Below, in pieces: positions 16,078 to 23,865 of a DNA stretch of 48,214 bases; position 1 is the stretch's first letter, and each line of letters starts with the position of its first letter. A program made the translations under genes and the position numbers. Source of the stretch: Brevibacterium sp. p3-SID960 (lineage in GTDB: Bacteria > Actinomycetota > Actinomycetes > Actinomycetales > Brevibacteriaceae). The notes under the pieces were generated by a model. It saw only the letters and a program-made list of their open reading frames with translations. It made no database searches and was not told the DNA's origin. The DNA lies in NCBI RefSeq assembly GCF_025144725.1, contig NZ_JALXKS010000020.1, positions 1-48,214 on the forward strand. Direction: 5' to 3'.

Positions 16078-16370
16078 CGGTTCTGGTCGTCCTTCGGGTC
16101 TGCGGGCTGGGCGGGGTCGGTGGTCGGGCAGCAGTCGGGTCCGGTGCGGCCGTGGTGGGCTCGGCGACGGGCGACGACCAGCAGGACGAGCGCGACGAGC
16201 GCGATGCCCGCGCCGATCACCCAGGGGTTGCCGAGGAGGCCTCCGACGCCGGCGAGCACTCCCCCGGCTATGAGCAGTGGCAGTGCGCAGCAGAGGGCCA
16301 TGAGCAGCACGGCTCCTGCCCCGAAGAGCAGGCCTCCGCCACCTGGCCGGTCATAGTGTTCTGATGTCAT
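16074..16370 (-). CDS. Small MerT/MerF-like mercury transport protein
   Basis: A 98-residue protein with two membrane segments. The first holds a vicinal cysteine pair (LLMALCCALPLLIAGG, Cys27-28), as MerT and MerF do in TM1. The second ends in a basic cytoplasmic stretch. After it comes a second pair, DCCP (Cys80-81), as in MerT/MerF, where the outer pair hands Hg(II) to an inner pair. Overall similarity to named Mer transporters cannot be judged by eye, so no symbol is given. It lies between merB and the lipoprotein gene. Confidence 0.7.
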   Translation of the reverse strand: MTSEHYDRPGGGGLLFGAGAVLLMALCCALPLLIAGGVLAGVGGLLGNPWVIGAGIALVALVLLVVARRRAHHGRTGPDCCPTTDPAQPADPKDDQNR

Positions 16371-16399
16371 CTGTATCTCGAATCTCTCGAAGTCTTGGG

Positions 16400-17062
16400 T
16401 CAGCAGCAGCGGCGGCAGTCGTCGGCCGCCGAGACATCACCCTGGGACCGGTCGAGCAGGCGCGCGGCGAGTTCGGCTCCGATCCGATGCGCCTCGGCCA
16501 CCGGCACCGCCTCGGCCCCGGGATGCTCGGCGAGCCACTCGGCAGCGTCGCCAACAGAGGTGAAGTAGTGCACCTGGTTGCAGAACGACGATCGGATCGA
16601 GGTGATCTGGTCCGGATTCATCAGCGAGACCACGGCAGTGGCGGGCTCGATGCTTATGGCTCCGGCGACCGGATCGACGGCGACGCGGATCATCTCGCCG
16701 CTGGCCGGGGAGACCGACTCCACGCGCGCTGGGCGGCCGAGAAGCGCCGGGAAGACCAGGGTGTCCAGCGCGCACCAGGTGTAGAGCCCTTCTCCTGACG
16801 CGGTGAACCGGTGCGGGGTGGGCCGCAGGGTGAGGCCCTGGCCGACGATCCGACCCAGGTCGTCGTACTCGGTGTCGGGCACCGCTGCCAGCCTGGTCCT
16901 GACCTGCTCGGGTGTGCGGCCCGCGGCCGTGGCGAGCTGCTCGACCGTGACGGGATCGCCGTCGGCGAGAAGCCGAAGCAGCGGGACGAGCAGGCCGGGG
17001 TCGAGACCCGTCTCCTCGGTGCGGCCGAGCCGCTCGGGAAGTTGCTTACTGAGGTCGGACAT
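16400..17062 (-). CDS. merB: Alkylmercury lyase MerB
   Basis: Cleaves carbon-mercury bonds in organomercurials and releases Hg(II) for MerA. The 220-residue protein has a winged-helix N-terminal part (TVEQLATAAGRTPEQVRTRL). The three catalytic residues known for the family are present: Cys97 and Asp100 in YTWCALDTLVFP, and Cys161 in SSFCNQVHYF. The C-terminus ends with an extra cysteine cluster, DCRRCC (Cys216, 219, 220), which the core enzyme does not need. It lies 49 bases after merA in the same operon. Confidence 0.94.
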   Translation of the reverse strand: MSDLSKQLPERLGRTEETGLDPGLLVPLLRLLADGDPVTVEQLATAAGRTPEQVRTRLAAVPDTEYDDLGRIVGQGLTLRPTPHRFTASGEGLYTWCALDTLVFPALLGRPARVESVSPASGEMIRVAVDPVAGAISIEPATAVVSLMNPDQITSIRSSFCNQVHYFTSVGDAAEWLAEHPGAEAVPVAEAHRIGAELAARLLDRSQGDVSAADDCRRCC

Positions 17063-17111
17063 TGCGGGTTCCTCCAGTTCTGAATGCGGGCGGTGTGCTG
17101 TCGCGGGGTTC

Positions 17112-18533
17112 TCACGCGCAGCAGGAGAGCTTCGAGACGTCGGTGGTGAAGGCCTTGGCGGCGATCCGGATGCCCTCGGCCATGGTCAGGTACGGAGCCC
17201 AGGCGTCGGCGACCTCGGCGATGGTCTTGCCGAGCACGTGGACCCCGGCGGCGGCCAGCTCCCCCGCGTCCTTGGCGACCGCGGTCAGCCCCAGGATCTC
17301 CCCGGTGTCCGCGTCGGCGACCATCTTGATGAAGCCGCGGGTGTCGCGATTGACCAGCGCGCGGGGCACGTAGTGCAGGGGCAGGACGCGGCAGTCGCAG
17401 CGGATCCCCGCCTCGAGGACCTGCTTCTCGGTCATCCCGACCGCGCCGATGGCAGGAGAGGTGAACGTCACCCGGGGCAGCCTCGCGTAGTCCACCGGCT
17501 TTTGGGCATCTGTGAACGCGTTCTCAGCCACGAGGGTGCCGTGGTGGGCGGCGACATAGACGAACTCGGGGTGCCCGGTGACGTCCCCCGCGGCCCAGAC
17601 CCGGGGGTTGGACGACTGCAGCTGGTCAGAGACGACGATCTGCCCGGCGTCGCCAGTCTTCACCTCCACCGCCTCGAGGTTGAGTCCCTCGGTGACCGGC
17701 CGTCGGCCGAGCGCGACCAGAACCTGGTCGGCGCGGAAGTCCTGCGATCCGCCGGACACGTCGGCGGTGACGACGACCTGTCCGTCCGCGTCGCGGGCGA
17801 CGCGGGTCGGGACCACTCGGCGGACCACTCGGATGCCCTCGTCGGAGAAGACCTCGGCCAGGGCATTGGACACCTCCAGCTCCTCCTTCGACGCCAGCCG
17901 GGAACGGACCAGCAGGGTCACCTTCGCCCCGAGACGCGCATACAGCTGGGCCTGCTCCAGCGCCACGTAGCCGCCGCCGAGCACCAGCAGCGACTTCGGC
18001 ACCGCCGTCAGCTCCATCGCCGTGGTCGAGGTCAGGTACCCGGCCTCTTCCAGGCCCTCGATCGGCGGGGCCCATGGCCGGGATCCGGTCGCGACCAGGT
18101 ACTGGTCAGCCTCGATGGTCCCGACGGCCCCGTCGGGTCCGACGACCTCCAGGACCGGCGCGTCGGGGGTGCCGGCGAACGAGGCGTCGCCCTTGCGGAC
18201 GTGCCATCCGTACGCCTCGGCGACATCGACGTACTTCTCGCCTCGCAGGCTCTCGACCAGGTCCTGCTTGCTCCCGATCAGCGCCGGCATGTCCACCGGT
18301 TCCGCGGCCGCGACGATGCCCGGGAACCGACCAGACGCGTCCATGGCGACGTGGCGGGCCTCGGCGGCGGCGATGAGCGCCTTCGACGGCACGCAGCCGG
18401 TGTTCACGCACGTGCCGCCGAAGGTTCCGCGCTCGATCATCACCACCGACTTGCCGAGCGTGTTCGCACGGATCGCGGCGGCGAACGCTCCGCCGCCCGA
18501 TCCGATGATGGCGAGGTCGTACTTCGTAGGCAT
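17112..18533 (-). CDS. merA: Mercuric reductase MerA
   Basis: Flavoprotein that reduces Hg(II) to volatile Hg(0) with NADPH. The 473-residue protein has the FAD motif GSGGGAFAAAIRA, the redox pair GGTCVNTGCVPSK (Cys42 and Cys47), an NAD(P)-binding GGGYVALEQAQ and the terminal Hg-binding pair SCCA (Cys471-472). The N-terminal heavy-metal-binding domain of some MerA forms is absent, as in many actinobacteria. The open frame runs to 18773, but ATG 18533 with AGGAGCAGGG upstream matches the family. First gene of the operon, divergent from merR. Confidence 0.96.
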   Translation of the reverse strand: MPTKYDLAIIGSGGGAFAAAIRANTLGKSVVMIERGTFGGTCVNTGCVPSKALIAAAEARHVAMDASGRFPGIVAAAEPVDMPALIGSKQDLVESLRGEKYVDVAEAYGWHVRKGDASFAGTPDAPVLEVVGPDGAVGTIEADQYLVATGSRPWAPPIEGLEEAGYLTSTTAMELTAVPKSLLVLGGGYVALEQAQLYARLGAKVTLLVRSRLASKEELEVSNALAEVFSDEGIRVVRRVVPTRVARDADGQVVVTADVSGGSQDFRADQVLVALGRRPVTEGLNLEAVEVKTGDAGQIVVSDQLQSSNPRVWAAGDVTGHPEFVYVAAHHGTLVAENAFTDAQKPVDYARLPRVTFTSPAIGAVGMTEKQVLEAGIRCDCRVLPLHYVPRALVNRDTRGFIKMVADADTGEILGLTAVAKDAGELAAAGVHVLGKTIAEVADAWAPYLTMAEGIRIAAKAFTTDVSKLSCCA

Positions 18534-18582
18534 CCCTGCTCCTGTCAGTCCTTGGTCTTCTGTTCCGTCATCAACTATGCTG

Positions 18583-18606
18583 GACCTTCCAGTACAGGGG
18601 AAGGTC
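18583..18606. promoter_or_regulatory. MerR operator between merA and merR
   Basis: GACCTTCC (18583-18590) and GGAAGGTC (18599-18606) form a perfect 8-8-8 dyad. On the minus strand TTGACC (plus 18603-18608) overlaps one arm as a -35, and CATAGT (plus 18574-18579) may be the -10. That gives a 23-base spacer, longer than the 19-20 of classical mer promoters, so the exact -10 is unsettled. Location and symmetry strongly fit MerR binding. Confidence 0.75.
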
Positions 18607-18637
18607 AAGTACGGCCGCGACACGATCGGAGGACGGC

Positions 18638-19027
18638 GTGAAGATCGGGGAGCTCGCACAGGCGGCCGGCACCACGGCCAAGACCCTGAGGTTCTACGAG
18701 GAGCAGGGGCTGCTACCGCCGCCCGGCAGGACGTCGTCGGGGTACCGTGACTACCCGCCGGACGCGATCGCACGTGTCGACTTCGTCCACCGCGGCCAGG
18801 CCGCCGGCCTCACCCTCGCCCAGATCCGCCAGATCATGGACATCCGCGACGCCGGACGTGCCCCGTGCGACCACGTGCGCGACCTGCTCGACGCGCGCCT
18901 GCACGACATCGAGCAGCAGATCTCCCAGCTGTCCGCACTGCGCGACACCATCACGGACCTCCGGGACGATGCAGCGCACCCCGAGCCGGAGACCTGCAGC
19001 GCCGATCAGGTGTGTCGCTACCTGTAG
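18638..19027 (+). CDS. merR: MerR mercury-responsive regulator
   Basis: A 129-residue repressor-activator. An N-terminal winged HTH (MKIGELAQAAGTTAKTLRFY) is followed by a coiled-coil helix. Three cysteines sit where MerR binds Hg(II): Cys77 in APCDH, Cys120 and Cys126 in the tail. The last pair is spaced more like other actinobacterial MerR proteins than Tn501. The start is GTG 18638 with GGAGGA upstream. It is transcribed away from merA across the dyad at 18583-18606. Confidence 0.94.
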   Translation: MKIGELAQAAGTTAKTLRFYEEQGLLPPPGRTSSGYRDYPPDAIARVDFVHRGQAAGLTLAQIRQIMDIRDAGRAPCDHVRDLLDARLHDIEQQISQLSALRDTITDLRDDAAHPEPETCSADQVCRYL

Positions 19028-19354
19028 GTCCTCGTCAGACGTCGAAAGTTGTGAAAGGAAGACCGTCAGTCAGCCTCGACGGCTTCGTCGATTGAACGGG
19101 TCTCATGGACCGCCGCTGCAAGTCAGTGCCCACCCCGAACTGGGCAAATCGCCCTGTCCTCACCACTGCCGGTTCGTGCCGTGGAACTGCAGTGTCCGCA
19201 TCGACGCCCACGCGCGGTGCGAGAGAATACCGTGACCGGAGCGCTTCTGGAGCGACGGTGATCGTCCTACATTGACGTATCGGGAAACGAGGCGACGCCA
19301 TGGCGATGTAGCCCGATCCCCTGTTTGTGATCGCGTCGCAGGCGACCGATCGAA
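19028..19354. other. Gene-free stretch with a remnant of a DHFR/RibD-like gene
   Basis: The stretch has no intact gene. On the plus strand, codons ending at 19095 read KVVKGRPSVSLDGFVD and stop. VSLDGF is the hallmark N-terminus of dihydrofolate-reductase/RibD-C-like proteins, so this may be a 5' remnant. At 19329-19351 a bulged hairpin (GATCG-C-GTCGC / GCGAC-CGATC) lies just after the mutM stop on the minus strand and could end that transcript. Confidence 0.35.
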
Positions 19355-20194
19355 CTAGCGTTTCCGCTGGCAGACAGGGCAGAAGAAACTCGATCGGTTC
19401 ATGAACTTCTCCCGCACGATCGACGTCCCGCAGCGCATGCAAGGCTGGCCAGCAAGACCGTAGGCATTCAGGCTGCGGGCAAAATAGCCGCTGCTGCCGG
19501 CCACGTCGACATAGAGGGAGTCGAACGATGTACCGCCCTGGGCAAGAGCAGCGGCCATGACCTCCCGCGCCGCATCGACCAGCGCTGAGATCCTTGGCTT
19601 GCTCAACGACGAGGCTGCCGTCTCCCCCTGCTCCTTGGCAGCCCACAGTGCCTCGTCGGCGTAGACGTTCCCGATGCCGGACACCACCGTCTGGTCCAGC
19701 AACACGCGCTTGATCCCGGTGCTCCTGGCCTTGATCCGCGCGACCGCCGCCGGCTGGTCGAACTGCGGGTCGAAGGGATCCCTCGCGATGTGGGCGATCA
19801 GCGAGGGCAGCACCGCTCCGCCCTCGTCGTACAGCAGATGGCCGAACGTGCGCTGGTCGTCGAACCGCAGATCGTGGCCTCCGTCGGTGAAGGTGAAGCG
19901 CGCCCGCTCGTGCGCGGCGACTGCGGCATCAGGGGACGAAATGAGCATCTGCCCGCTCATCCCCAGATGCATCAGCAACGCATCTGCACCGTCCAGGATC
20001 AGCCACAGGTACTTGCCGCGGCGCGCAGTCCCCGTGATCGTCGCACCGACCATCCGTGCTGCGAGATCCGCCGGACCGCCCACATGACGTCGCGCCGCAC
20101 GCGGATGCAGAACAGTCGCCGAGGCGATCGTCCGGCCACGGACATGATCGTCGATCCCCCGACGCACGACCTCGACCTCAGGCAATTCAGGCAC
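19355..20194 (-). CDS. mutM: Second, intact formamidopyrimidine-DNA glycosylase MutM
   Basis: Removes 8-oxoguanine and formamidopyrimidines from DNA. The 279-residue product starts, after the initiator, with Pro-Glu (catalytic Pro1 and Glu2). It carries RRGKYLW with the active lysine, LLMHLGMSGQM, DDQRTFGHL and a complete zinc finger (GQPCMRCG and FFCPVCQ). GTG 20194 is chosen because Pro must be the second codon. It is clearly different from the resident mutM whose pieces flank the island (for example SLYVDVAGSSGYFARSL versus ALYVNVNGESGYLD). It probably supplies the MutM activity lost when the resident gene was cut. Confidence 0.93.
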   Translation of the reverse strand: MPELPEVEVVRRGIDDHVRGRTIASATVLHPRAARRHVGGPADLAARMVGATITGTARRGKYLWLILDGADALLMHLGMSGQMLISSPDAAVAAHERARFTFTDGGHDLRFDDQRTFGHLLYDEGGAVLPSLIAHIARDPFDPQFDQPAAVARIKARSTGIKRVLLDQTVVSGIGNVYADEALWAAKEQGETAASSLSKPRISALVDAAREVMAAALAQGGTSFDSLYVDVAGSSGYFARSLNAYGLAGQPCMRCGTSIVREKFMNRSSFFCPVCQRKR

Positions 20195-21173
20195 AGGCCA
20201 CACCTCGCAGACTCCGCGACCCGACTTTGTGTCGGTGCGCTACTAAATGGGCTGGACCGTTGAGCTGCTTGTCCAGAGCCCTTCGTGCCAGGTCAGACCG
20301 CAATATCGCTTGTCGACGCATGGCCGATGCCCGGCACAGACAATCGCGACCTTCGTGTGCACGGCTTCCTTCGACTCGCTCTACGTCAATGTCGAGGTAG
20401 CCGGATTCGCCATTGACATTGACATACAGGGCGTCGAAGCTCGTCCCGCCCTGCTCGAGCGCTTCGAGCATCACCTCGCGCGCGGACTCCAGCACGGCCC
20501 GCACTCGGGAGATCCGCAGCCGGGCGGCGTGAGCGAGCGGATGGACTCCAGCACGATGGAGCGCCTCGTCGGCGTAGATGTTGCCGATGCCGCTGAGCAC
20601 GCGCTGGTCGAGCAGCACCGATTTGATCGCTGAGCGCTTCGTCTTGACCACCCGCGCGATCGCATCGAGATCAGTGCTCTCCTCCAGCGGATCTGGGGCG
20701 ATGTGCGCCATCTGTGCGGGCACCGGCAGGCGGCTCCTCCATCGGCCTGGCACGGTGAGCTCATCGATGCCGAGGTGGCCGAAGATCCGCTGGTCGACGA
20801 ACCGGAGCGCGAACTCTCGGCCATCAGGTGAGAAGCAGGTGAAGTCTGCACGCGTGTGCCGGTGGACCGGGTCGCCGGGCTCGTGGATGCGGAACTGTCC
20901 GCTCATACCCAGATGGACCGACAGTGCACGCTCCGGCATCTCTCCGGTTCCGGCCAGCGGCACCCACAGGAACTTTCCGCGGCGGGCGGGCACGCCGAAA
21001 CCGGCACCGGTGATGCCGGTGGCGAACGCCTCGGCGGCGGCGGGACTGATGGCGCGCTGGGAGGTGGTGCCGAGGATCCGCGGATCGTACAGACGCACTG
21101 CGTCGACGCAGGCGCCGGGCAGCCAGTCGGCCAGGCCGCGGCGGACAGACTCGACTTCGGGAAGCTCAGGCAC
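20187..21173 (-). pseudogene. mutM: Resident mutM, 5' part, lacking the zinc finger
   Basis: Starts at GTG 21173 with PELPEVESVRRGL. It keeps the catalytic start, RRGKFLWVPL, SVHLGMSGQF, FVDQRIFGHL and the H2TH region (LLDQRVLSGIGNIYADEA). True MutM sequence ends at about residue 259 (NGESGYL, near 20394). After that the frame continues through unrelated DNA to a stop at 20187, giving a 328-residue chimera. No zinc-finger cysteine pairs follow, so DNA binding should fail. Its place between rnc and smc is the standard actinobacterial mutM locus. The missing end lies at 13907-14053. Confidence 0.88.
20370..20438. repeat. Imperfect palindrome made of two mutM segments
   Basis: Arm 20370-20393 and arm 20415-20438 are inverted copies that match at 20 of 24 positions. 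Each encodes, on opposite strands, Phe-Asp-(Ser/Ala)-Leu-Tyr-Val-Asn-Val of MutM. Most differences are at third positions, so the left arm looks like a piece of another mutM gene in reverse. It marks the right junction of the island. Confidence 0.75.
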
Positions 21174-21451
21174 GGAGCTCGCTCAGGCGGCCGCTGTTCT
21201 GCGGCCGCTGTTCTGCGGCCGCTGCAGTGCAGGGGCATCTCGACGATGAGCCCGACAGGCGACGTGAAGAGCAGGAAGGATCCCCGAACCAGCCGCTTGG
21301 GCGCACTGTCACCGAGCATGAAAGCGACGACGAATCCGACGCTCGCGATGACGAGGCCGAGTCTGCTCGGGATGAGGAGCATCGTCGACCTCACAAAGTC
21401 GTGTGCGGTTGGCATGAGGAGATCGCCAGTGACCGGAAGAACGGAACTCAT
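20903..21451 (-). CDS. Possible small membrane protein between rnc and mutM
   Basis: From ATG 21451 the frame encodes two hydrophobic segments (STMLLIPSRLGLVIASVGFV and LVRGSFLLFTSPVGLIVEM). It then runs through a 14-bp tandem repeat into mutM, overlapping it out of frame by about 270 bases. The overlap is unlikely to be functional. If one 14-bp unit were lost, the frame would stop at TGA 21185-21183, 9 bases before the mutM start, giving a protein of about 87 residues. The family is not recognised and a start at GTG 21475 is also possible. Confidence 0.35.
   Translation of the reverse strand: MSSVLPVTGDLLMPTAHDFVRSTMLLIPSRLGLVIASVGFVVAFMLGDSAPKRLVRGSFLLFTSPVGLIVEMPLHCSGRRTAAAEQRPPERAPCLSFPKSSLSAAAWPTGCPAPASTQCVCTIRGSSAPPPSAPSVPPPPRRSPPASPVPVSACPPAAESSCGCRWPEPERCRSVHCRSIWV
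21187..21224. repeat. 14-bp tandem repeat before mutM
   Basis: GCGGCCGCTGTTCT occurs at 21187-21200 and 21201-21214, followed by ten more bases of the unit (21215-21224). Fourteen is not a multiple of three, so copy number sets the frame of the open reading frame that crosses it. Confidence 0.9.
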
Positions 21452-21505
21452 ACGCGGATTGTACTCCGGCTTCACCAGCGCCGATCGATCCGGGATACGG
21501 GGAAC

Positions 21506-22216
21506 TCAGTGCCGGCTGTAGTCCGGGTGGGCGGCGCGGATCGCGGTGACGGCGGCCTCGGCGGCGACTGCCTCTGCGGCCTTCTTCGAGGTGCCCTCGC
21601 CGGCGCCCCATTCCGTTCCGCCGAGCAGGGCGAGGGCAGTGAAAACGCGTGCGTGGTCCGGCCCGCGGCCGGTGACCTCGTAGACAACGGCGCCGAGGTC
21701 GAGGTCGGCGGCGGCTTCCTGCAGGGTCGTCTTGAAGTCCATGCCAGCACCGAGGCGGACGGCGTCGATGAGCATGTCGTCGATGAGCCGGTGGACGAGT
21801 GCGAAGGCCTCTGCACGGCCCCGGCTGATGAAGCAGGCGCCGATGAGGGATTCGACGGTGTCGGCGAGGATCGAGTCCTTCCTCCGCCCGCCGGTCATCT
21901 CCTCGCCCTTGCCCAGCAGCACGAACTCGCCGATCTTCAGACGCCGGGCGATCTGCGCCAGCGCGCGGGTGTTGACGACGGCGGCGCGCATCTTCGCCAG
22001 CCGGCCCTCGGGCAGCTCGGGGTTATCAAGGAACAGCGACTCAGTGGCGACGAGCTGCAGGACAGCGTCGCCGAGGAACTCCAGGCGCTCATTGGTGGGG
22101 ATGCCGCCGTTCTCGAACGCGTAGCTGCGGTGTGTGAGGGCAAGACGAAGCGTCTCGGGGTCGATATCGACCCCGAGACGCTCGTTGAGTGTGTTCAGAT
22201 CAGGTGCTGATTCCAC
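21506..22216 (-). CDS. rnc: Ribonuclease III
   Basis: Double-strand RNA endonuclease for rRNA processing and mRNA turnover. The 236-residue product has the catalytic signature ERLEFLGDAVL (about 43-53), a second acidic motif with DTVESLIGACF and a C-terminal double-strand RNA-binding domain (GRGPDHARVFTALALLGGTE, then GTSKKAAEAVAAEAA). The start is GTG 22216, 30 bases after rpmF. The yceD-rpmF-rnc-mutM order is standard in actinobacteria. Confidence 0.96.
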   Translation of the reverse strand: MESAPDLNTLNERLGVDIDPETLRLALTHRSYAFENGGIPTNERLEFLGDAVLQLVATESLFLDNPELPEGRLAKMRAAVVNTRALAQIARRLKIGEFVLLGKGEEMTGGRRKDSILADTVESLIGACFISRGRAEAFALVHRLIDDMLIDAVRLGAGMDFKTTLQEAAADLDLGAVVYEVTGRGPDHARVFTALALLGGTEWGAGEGTSKKAAEAVAAEAAVTAIRAAHPDYSRH

Positions 22217-22246
22217 TGTCTGATGCGATTCCGGTGCAGAACCGAA

Positions 22247-22450
22247 TCAGATGTCGGCGACCTTGCGTCCCTTGTATTCAAGGAACAGCGGGGTGCCGGC
22301 GGAGTCCTCAACCACCTTGGCCTGGTGCGGGCGCGAGTACACAACGCGACCGTTCTCCACAGTCTTGACCAGGGTCGGAACCTTGGCCTTCCACTGCGAA
22401 CGACGGTGGCGGGTATTGCTGCGCGACATCTTTCGCTTGGGAACAGCCAC
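22247..22450 (-). CDS. rpmF: 50S ribosomal protein L32, zinc-free form
   Basis: A 67-residue ribosomal protein starting [20 protein letters not shown], which is diagnostic. The cysteine pairs of zinc-binding L32 are absent; the later part reads [20 protein letters not shown] without any Cys. This is the Zn-independent version common in actinobacteria. It starts 2 bases after the DUF177 gene stop, so the two are co-translated. Confidence 0.96.
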   Translation of the reverse strand: MAVPKRKMSRSNTRHRRSQWKAKVPTLVKTVENGRVVYSRPHQAKVVEDSAGTPLFLEYKGRKVADI

Positions 22451-22452
22451 GT

Positions 22453-22974
22453 CTAGCTCTCTTTCTCTTCTAACAGTCGTTTCAGTTCTGACCAGCGTGG
22501 GTCATCTTCCGGTGTCTCTTCGACGATGTCCTCGCCGACGGTGTACCGGAACTCGTCCGCATCCTCCCCATCCTTGAGAGGACGGAACGGCAAAGCCATG
22601 ACGAGTGCGTCTCGGATCGCCGGTTCGAGGTCGATCCGATCGCGATCAACCGGATATGTCTCCTCGTCGCCTTCTTCGACCTCGTACGCGAAGAGCTCGG
22701 ACAGCTCCACGTTCAGCGGAACCTCCAAGTCCTCCAGCGTGCGGGCATCCTGTCCCTGGGCTGTGGCCGCAACGGTGCCGGAGACGAAGATCCCCTCCAC
22801 CACGGAGTCGAGCTGCAGGTCCAGGTGAAGCGGCGAACCGGTTGGCACTCCGATCATCTCGATCCGCAGATCCGCCGGAGCCGGGACGTCACGTTCCAGC
22901 CGTGTCCATTCGCCAGGCCTGTCTGCCAGGCCGAGCGAGCGAAGGTCGACGATGAGGTTAGAATTGCTGCTCAT
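22453..22974 (-). CDS. DUF177 (YceD) family protein
   Basis: A 173-residue acidic protein, regularly found just upstream of rpmF. Family members are linked to 23S rRNA and large-subunit maturation, from work in E. coli and plants. The pattern [20 protein letters not shown] lies in the middle, and the C-terminal half is rich in Asp and Glu. The usual cysteines are not present. GGAGGTGAAG precedes ATG 22974. Probable first gene of an operon with rpmF and rnc. Confidence 0.88.
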   Translation of the reverse strand: MSSNSNLIVDLRSLGLADRPGEWTRLERDVPAPADLRIEMIGVPTGSPLHLDLQLDSVVEGIFVSGTVAATAQGQDARTLEDLEVPLNVELSELFAYEVEEGDEETYPVDRDRIDLEPAIRDALVMALPFRPLKDGEDADEFRYTVGEDIVEETPEDDPRWSELKRLLEEKES

Positions 22975-23072
22975 GTGTCTTCACCTCCGGTTTGGACGCT
23001 GTCCGTGAAGTCGGCACGCAACGGATCACACGCAAGGAAACAGTCTAATGGCTTCGCCCAGTGATTGCCACT

Positions 23073-23091
23073 TGAGGTGACGTGCACCTCA
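23073..23091. promoter_or_regulatory. Hairpin in the spacer between coaD and the DUF177 gene
   Basis: TGAGGTG (23073-23079) and CACCTCA (23085-23091) are perfect 7-base arms around ACGTG-like bases. They lie about 60 bases past the coaD stop and 100 bases upstream of the DUF177 start. There is no T tract; it could be a weak terminator for coaD or an operator. Confidence 0.3.
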
Positions 23092-23149
23092 CCGACCGCG
23101 TGCGGGCGGCAGACAGGGACAGCAGGCAGGGGCAGCTGACAACCGGCGG

Positions 23150-23647
23150 TCAGTCGGCCCGGCGCTTGGCGTCCATCGCTTCGAGCACCGCGTCGGGCAC
23201 GAGCTCTGAGACGTCTCCGCCGAGGGCGTGGACTTCGCGGATGAGCGAGGAGGAGACGTGCTCAAAACGCGGGTCGCCGGGCACGAAGATCGTCTCCAGT
23301 TCGGTCAGGTGCCGGTTCATCAGGGCCATCGGCAGCTCATAGGCGAAATCCGTGCCTGAGCGCAGCCCCTTGACGACTGCGGCGGCGCCGATCTGCGCGC
23401 AGTAGTCGACGAGCAGCCCGCCGGGCACGTCGTCGATGACGATGTTGGTGGCCTCGGCGGTGCGCGGATCGGCAGCCAGGGCAGCCTCGATGAGCTCGAT
23501 GCGCTGAGCGACCGGATAATGGCCGGTCTTGGCCGGGTTGTGCACCACAGCGATGACAACCTCGTCGAACAGTGCGGCGGCCCTGGCGGCGATGTCGATG
23601 TGTCCGACGGTGACCGGGTCATAGGAGCCGGGGCAGACGACCTTCAT
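23150..23647 (-). CDS. coaD: Phosphopantetheine adenylyltransferase CoaD
   Basis: Transfers AMP from ATP to 4'-phosphopantetheine in CoA synthesis. The 165-residue product has the nucleotidyltransferase start MKVVCPGSYDPVTVGH with the TxGH motif at residues 13-16. The C-terminal SSSLIREV binds ATP phosphates. The open frame begins at 23662, but ATG 23647 matches the family N-terminus. In related genomes it follows rsmD directly; here the ehu genes separate them. Confidence 0.95.
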   Translation of the reverse strand: MKVVCPGSYDPVTVGHIDIAARAAALFDEVVIAVVHNPAKTGHYPVAQRIELIEAALAADPRTAEATNIVIDDVPGGLLVDYCAQIGAAAVVKGLRSGTDFAYELPMALMNRHLTELETIFVPGDPRFEHVSSSLIREVHALGGDVSELVPDAVLEAMDAKRRAD

Positions 23648-23775
23648 ACGCATCCGTTCCATCAGGGACTGGTGACGCTCTCAGACTAGCGCAGGACCGC
23701 CTCGGCGGCGGCCGGGGCATGTAACGATGTCTTAACGCTGACGGAAATGCCGTAGACGCGCAGACGCGGCTCGAT

Positions 23776-23791
23776 ACTGTTGTTTAACAGT
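23776..23791. promoter_or_regulatory. Inverted repeat upstream of ehuB
   Basis: ACTGTT (23776-23781) and AACAGT (23786-23791) flank GTTT in the divergent coaD-ehuB spacer, 75 bases before ehuB. It could be a regulator site for the transporter genes. No T-run or spacing supports a terminator. Confidence 0.3.
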
Positions 23792-23865
23792 GACCTGGGC
23801 CATACCGGCTCGGTCGACACTTCTTGCCTGGTCGTCGCCTGCTGTACGCACGAAACGGAGTATCT

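Noticed and set aside
14284..16356. A 690-residue plus-strand open frame across the mer operon
   Set aside because: It lies opposite ccdA, the lipoprotein gene and the MerT/MerF-like gene, and its product is a Gly/Arg/Asp-rich sequence with no domain. High GC keeps antisense frames open.
14093..19370. Exact 13-bp match GCGTTTCCGCTGG at 14093-14105 and 19358-19370, the second at the end of the intact mutM
   Set aside because: It looked like an attachment-site repeat bounding the island, but matches of this length are expected by chance in 48 kb of GC-rich DNA and there is no recombinase. Kept only as a note.
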